Source: Actinomycetales bacterium | Lineage (GTDB): Bacteria > Actinomycetota > Actinomycetes > S36-B12 | DNA: 64,000 nucleotides | Assembly (NCBI GenBank): GCA_018970025.1 | Contig: JAGWXF010000009.1 | Span: 24,709 to 88,708, forward strand | Reading direction: 5' to 3' | Shown: positions 63,404 to 64,000 of the stretch, one piece after another | Layout: each line of letters starts with the position of its first letter | Numbering within the stretch: position 1 is the stretch's first letter | The notes under the pieces: generated by a model | What the model was told of the DNA's origin: nothing | Databases searched by the model: none | Seen by the model: only the letters and a program-made list of their open reading frames with translations | Position numbers and translations under genes: made by a program

Positions 63404-64000
63404 TCAGCTGCGGCGGGGTAGGGCTGGTCGGTGGCCGCCGAGGCTGAGCATGGCCAGGGCGATGAGTGCGTCGGGTGAGCGGAATCCGAAGGCGATGCGG
63501 GTGATAAGCCGGATCCTGGTGTTGACCGATTCGATGCGTCCGTTGGACAGGTGGTGCTCGATCGCGGCGAGGATCGAGTCCTTGTGCTTGACGATGCGTC
63601 GTTGCAGGTCGACGAACGCGGGGATCCGGCACCGGCGGGCCCAGCTGAGCCAGCGGTCGAGTGCTTCGACGGCCTGGGCGTAGGGCAGCTGGAAGATCAC
63701 GCGCAGGCCTTCCTTGAGCAGGTACGCCCGATACAGGCGGGGGTCGGTCCGGGCGATCCAGGCGAGCTTGGCCTGCTGGCGGTCGGTGAGGTTGCCGGGG
63801 TTCTTCCACAGCGCGTAGCGGGCGTGCTTCAACCCCGTGGCCCGGGTGCTGCCTGGGCGGGGCGCCGCGTCAGCCCTGGGTCGTCCTCGTCGGCGGGCCG
63901 GCTCGGTGCGGGCGTGCCTGCGCGCGTCGTTCCACGCCTGCCGGCGGACCTCGTCGAGGGCGTCGGTGGCCCACCGGACCACGTGGAAGGCATCAGCGCA
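63404..64000 (-). mobile_element. ISL3-type transposase, C-terminal part (N-terminus beyond window)
   Basis: The minus frame from the right edge to 63404 encodes DAFHVVRWATDALDEVRRQAW (conserved ISL3 DxFHVV region with a catalytic Asp), then HARYALWKNP, LKEGLRVIFQLP, and near the end SNGRIESVNTRIRLITRIAFGFRS (catalytic Glu in the GRIESVN-type motif). This matches DDE transposases of the ISL3 family. At least 198 residues are visible. The gap 63314-63403 has a CCCCC-TCCT-GGGGG hairpin (63347-63360) and ATTTTGGGC repeats that may belong to the element end, but I cannot define the terminal inverted repeat. Confidence 0.85.

Noticed and set aside
1..64000. CRISPR arrays, rRNA genes, riboswitches, phage genes
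   Set aside because: No regularly spaced repeats, no rRNA sequence, no known riboswitch core such as cobalamin or TPP elements, and no integrase or structural phage gene recognised.

Overview
The window is high-GC DNA from an actinobacterium. The signs are pervasive GC-rich codon use, frequent GTG starts, many genes with a TANNNT box 6-7 bases before the start codon (leaderless layout), a 14-subunit complex I operon with a Rex-type operator, menaquinone genes, a system II cytochrome c biogenesis set, and a mycobacterial-style 2-oxoacid:ferredoxin oxidoreductase (KorAB). I cannot fix genus or order from the sequence alone.

Layout. 1-9578 (minus strand) is a tightly packed catabolic operon: EthD-domain protein, class I aminotransferase, SDR, a family 5 solute-binding-type protein without signal peptide, metallo-beta-lactamase-fold hydrolase, M20 peptidase, YtcJ-like amidohydrolase, zinc alcohol dehydrogenase, and a FAD amine/amino-acid oxidoreductase that runs off the left edge. 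A GntR/FCD regulator (9754-10416) lies next to it. Beyond a regulatory region with a small ORF and a palindromic operator is a plus-strand peptide/nickel-type ABC importer (10909-16296), ending with a degenerate alpha/beta-hydrolase-like gene. Together 1-16955 looks like one uptake-and-degradation locus of unknown substrate.

16952-26991 holds a HAD phosphatase, an acyl-CoA ligase, a glutaredoxin-like protein, rex, a cobA-hemD fusion (hemA and hemC are absent between them), a histidine phosphatase, and the system II cytochrome c maturation genes tlpA-ccdA-resB-resC. 26998-38580 is the menaquinone region (menA, menE, menC, menD, menF, menG) interleaved with a three-part ACT/GNAT protein, a histidinol-dehydrogenase-family gene and a frameshifted secreted NlpC/P60-like gene. 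38775-54216 is nuoA-N, followed by a polyprenyl diphosphate synthase likely to make the menaquinone side chain.

55247-61931 carries an SDR, a RarD-like transporter, korB-korA and, divergent from korA, a three-gene set resembling only NuoB, NuoC and NuoI. This last module next to KorAB is the most unusual system in the window. The right end has yajQ, another SDR, tRNA-Tyr with a strong terminator, and a truncated ISL3-type transposase at the edge.

Functionally the core of the window is respiratory: KorAB and complex I feed electrons to menaquinone, whose synthesis is encoded beside them, and downstream c-type cytochromes need the ResABC/CcdA system. Rex (NADH/NAD+ sensor) is encoded here and its likely operator lies before nuoA.
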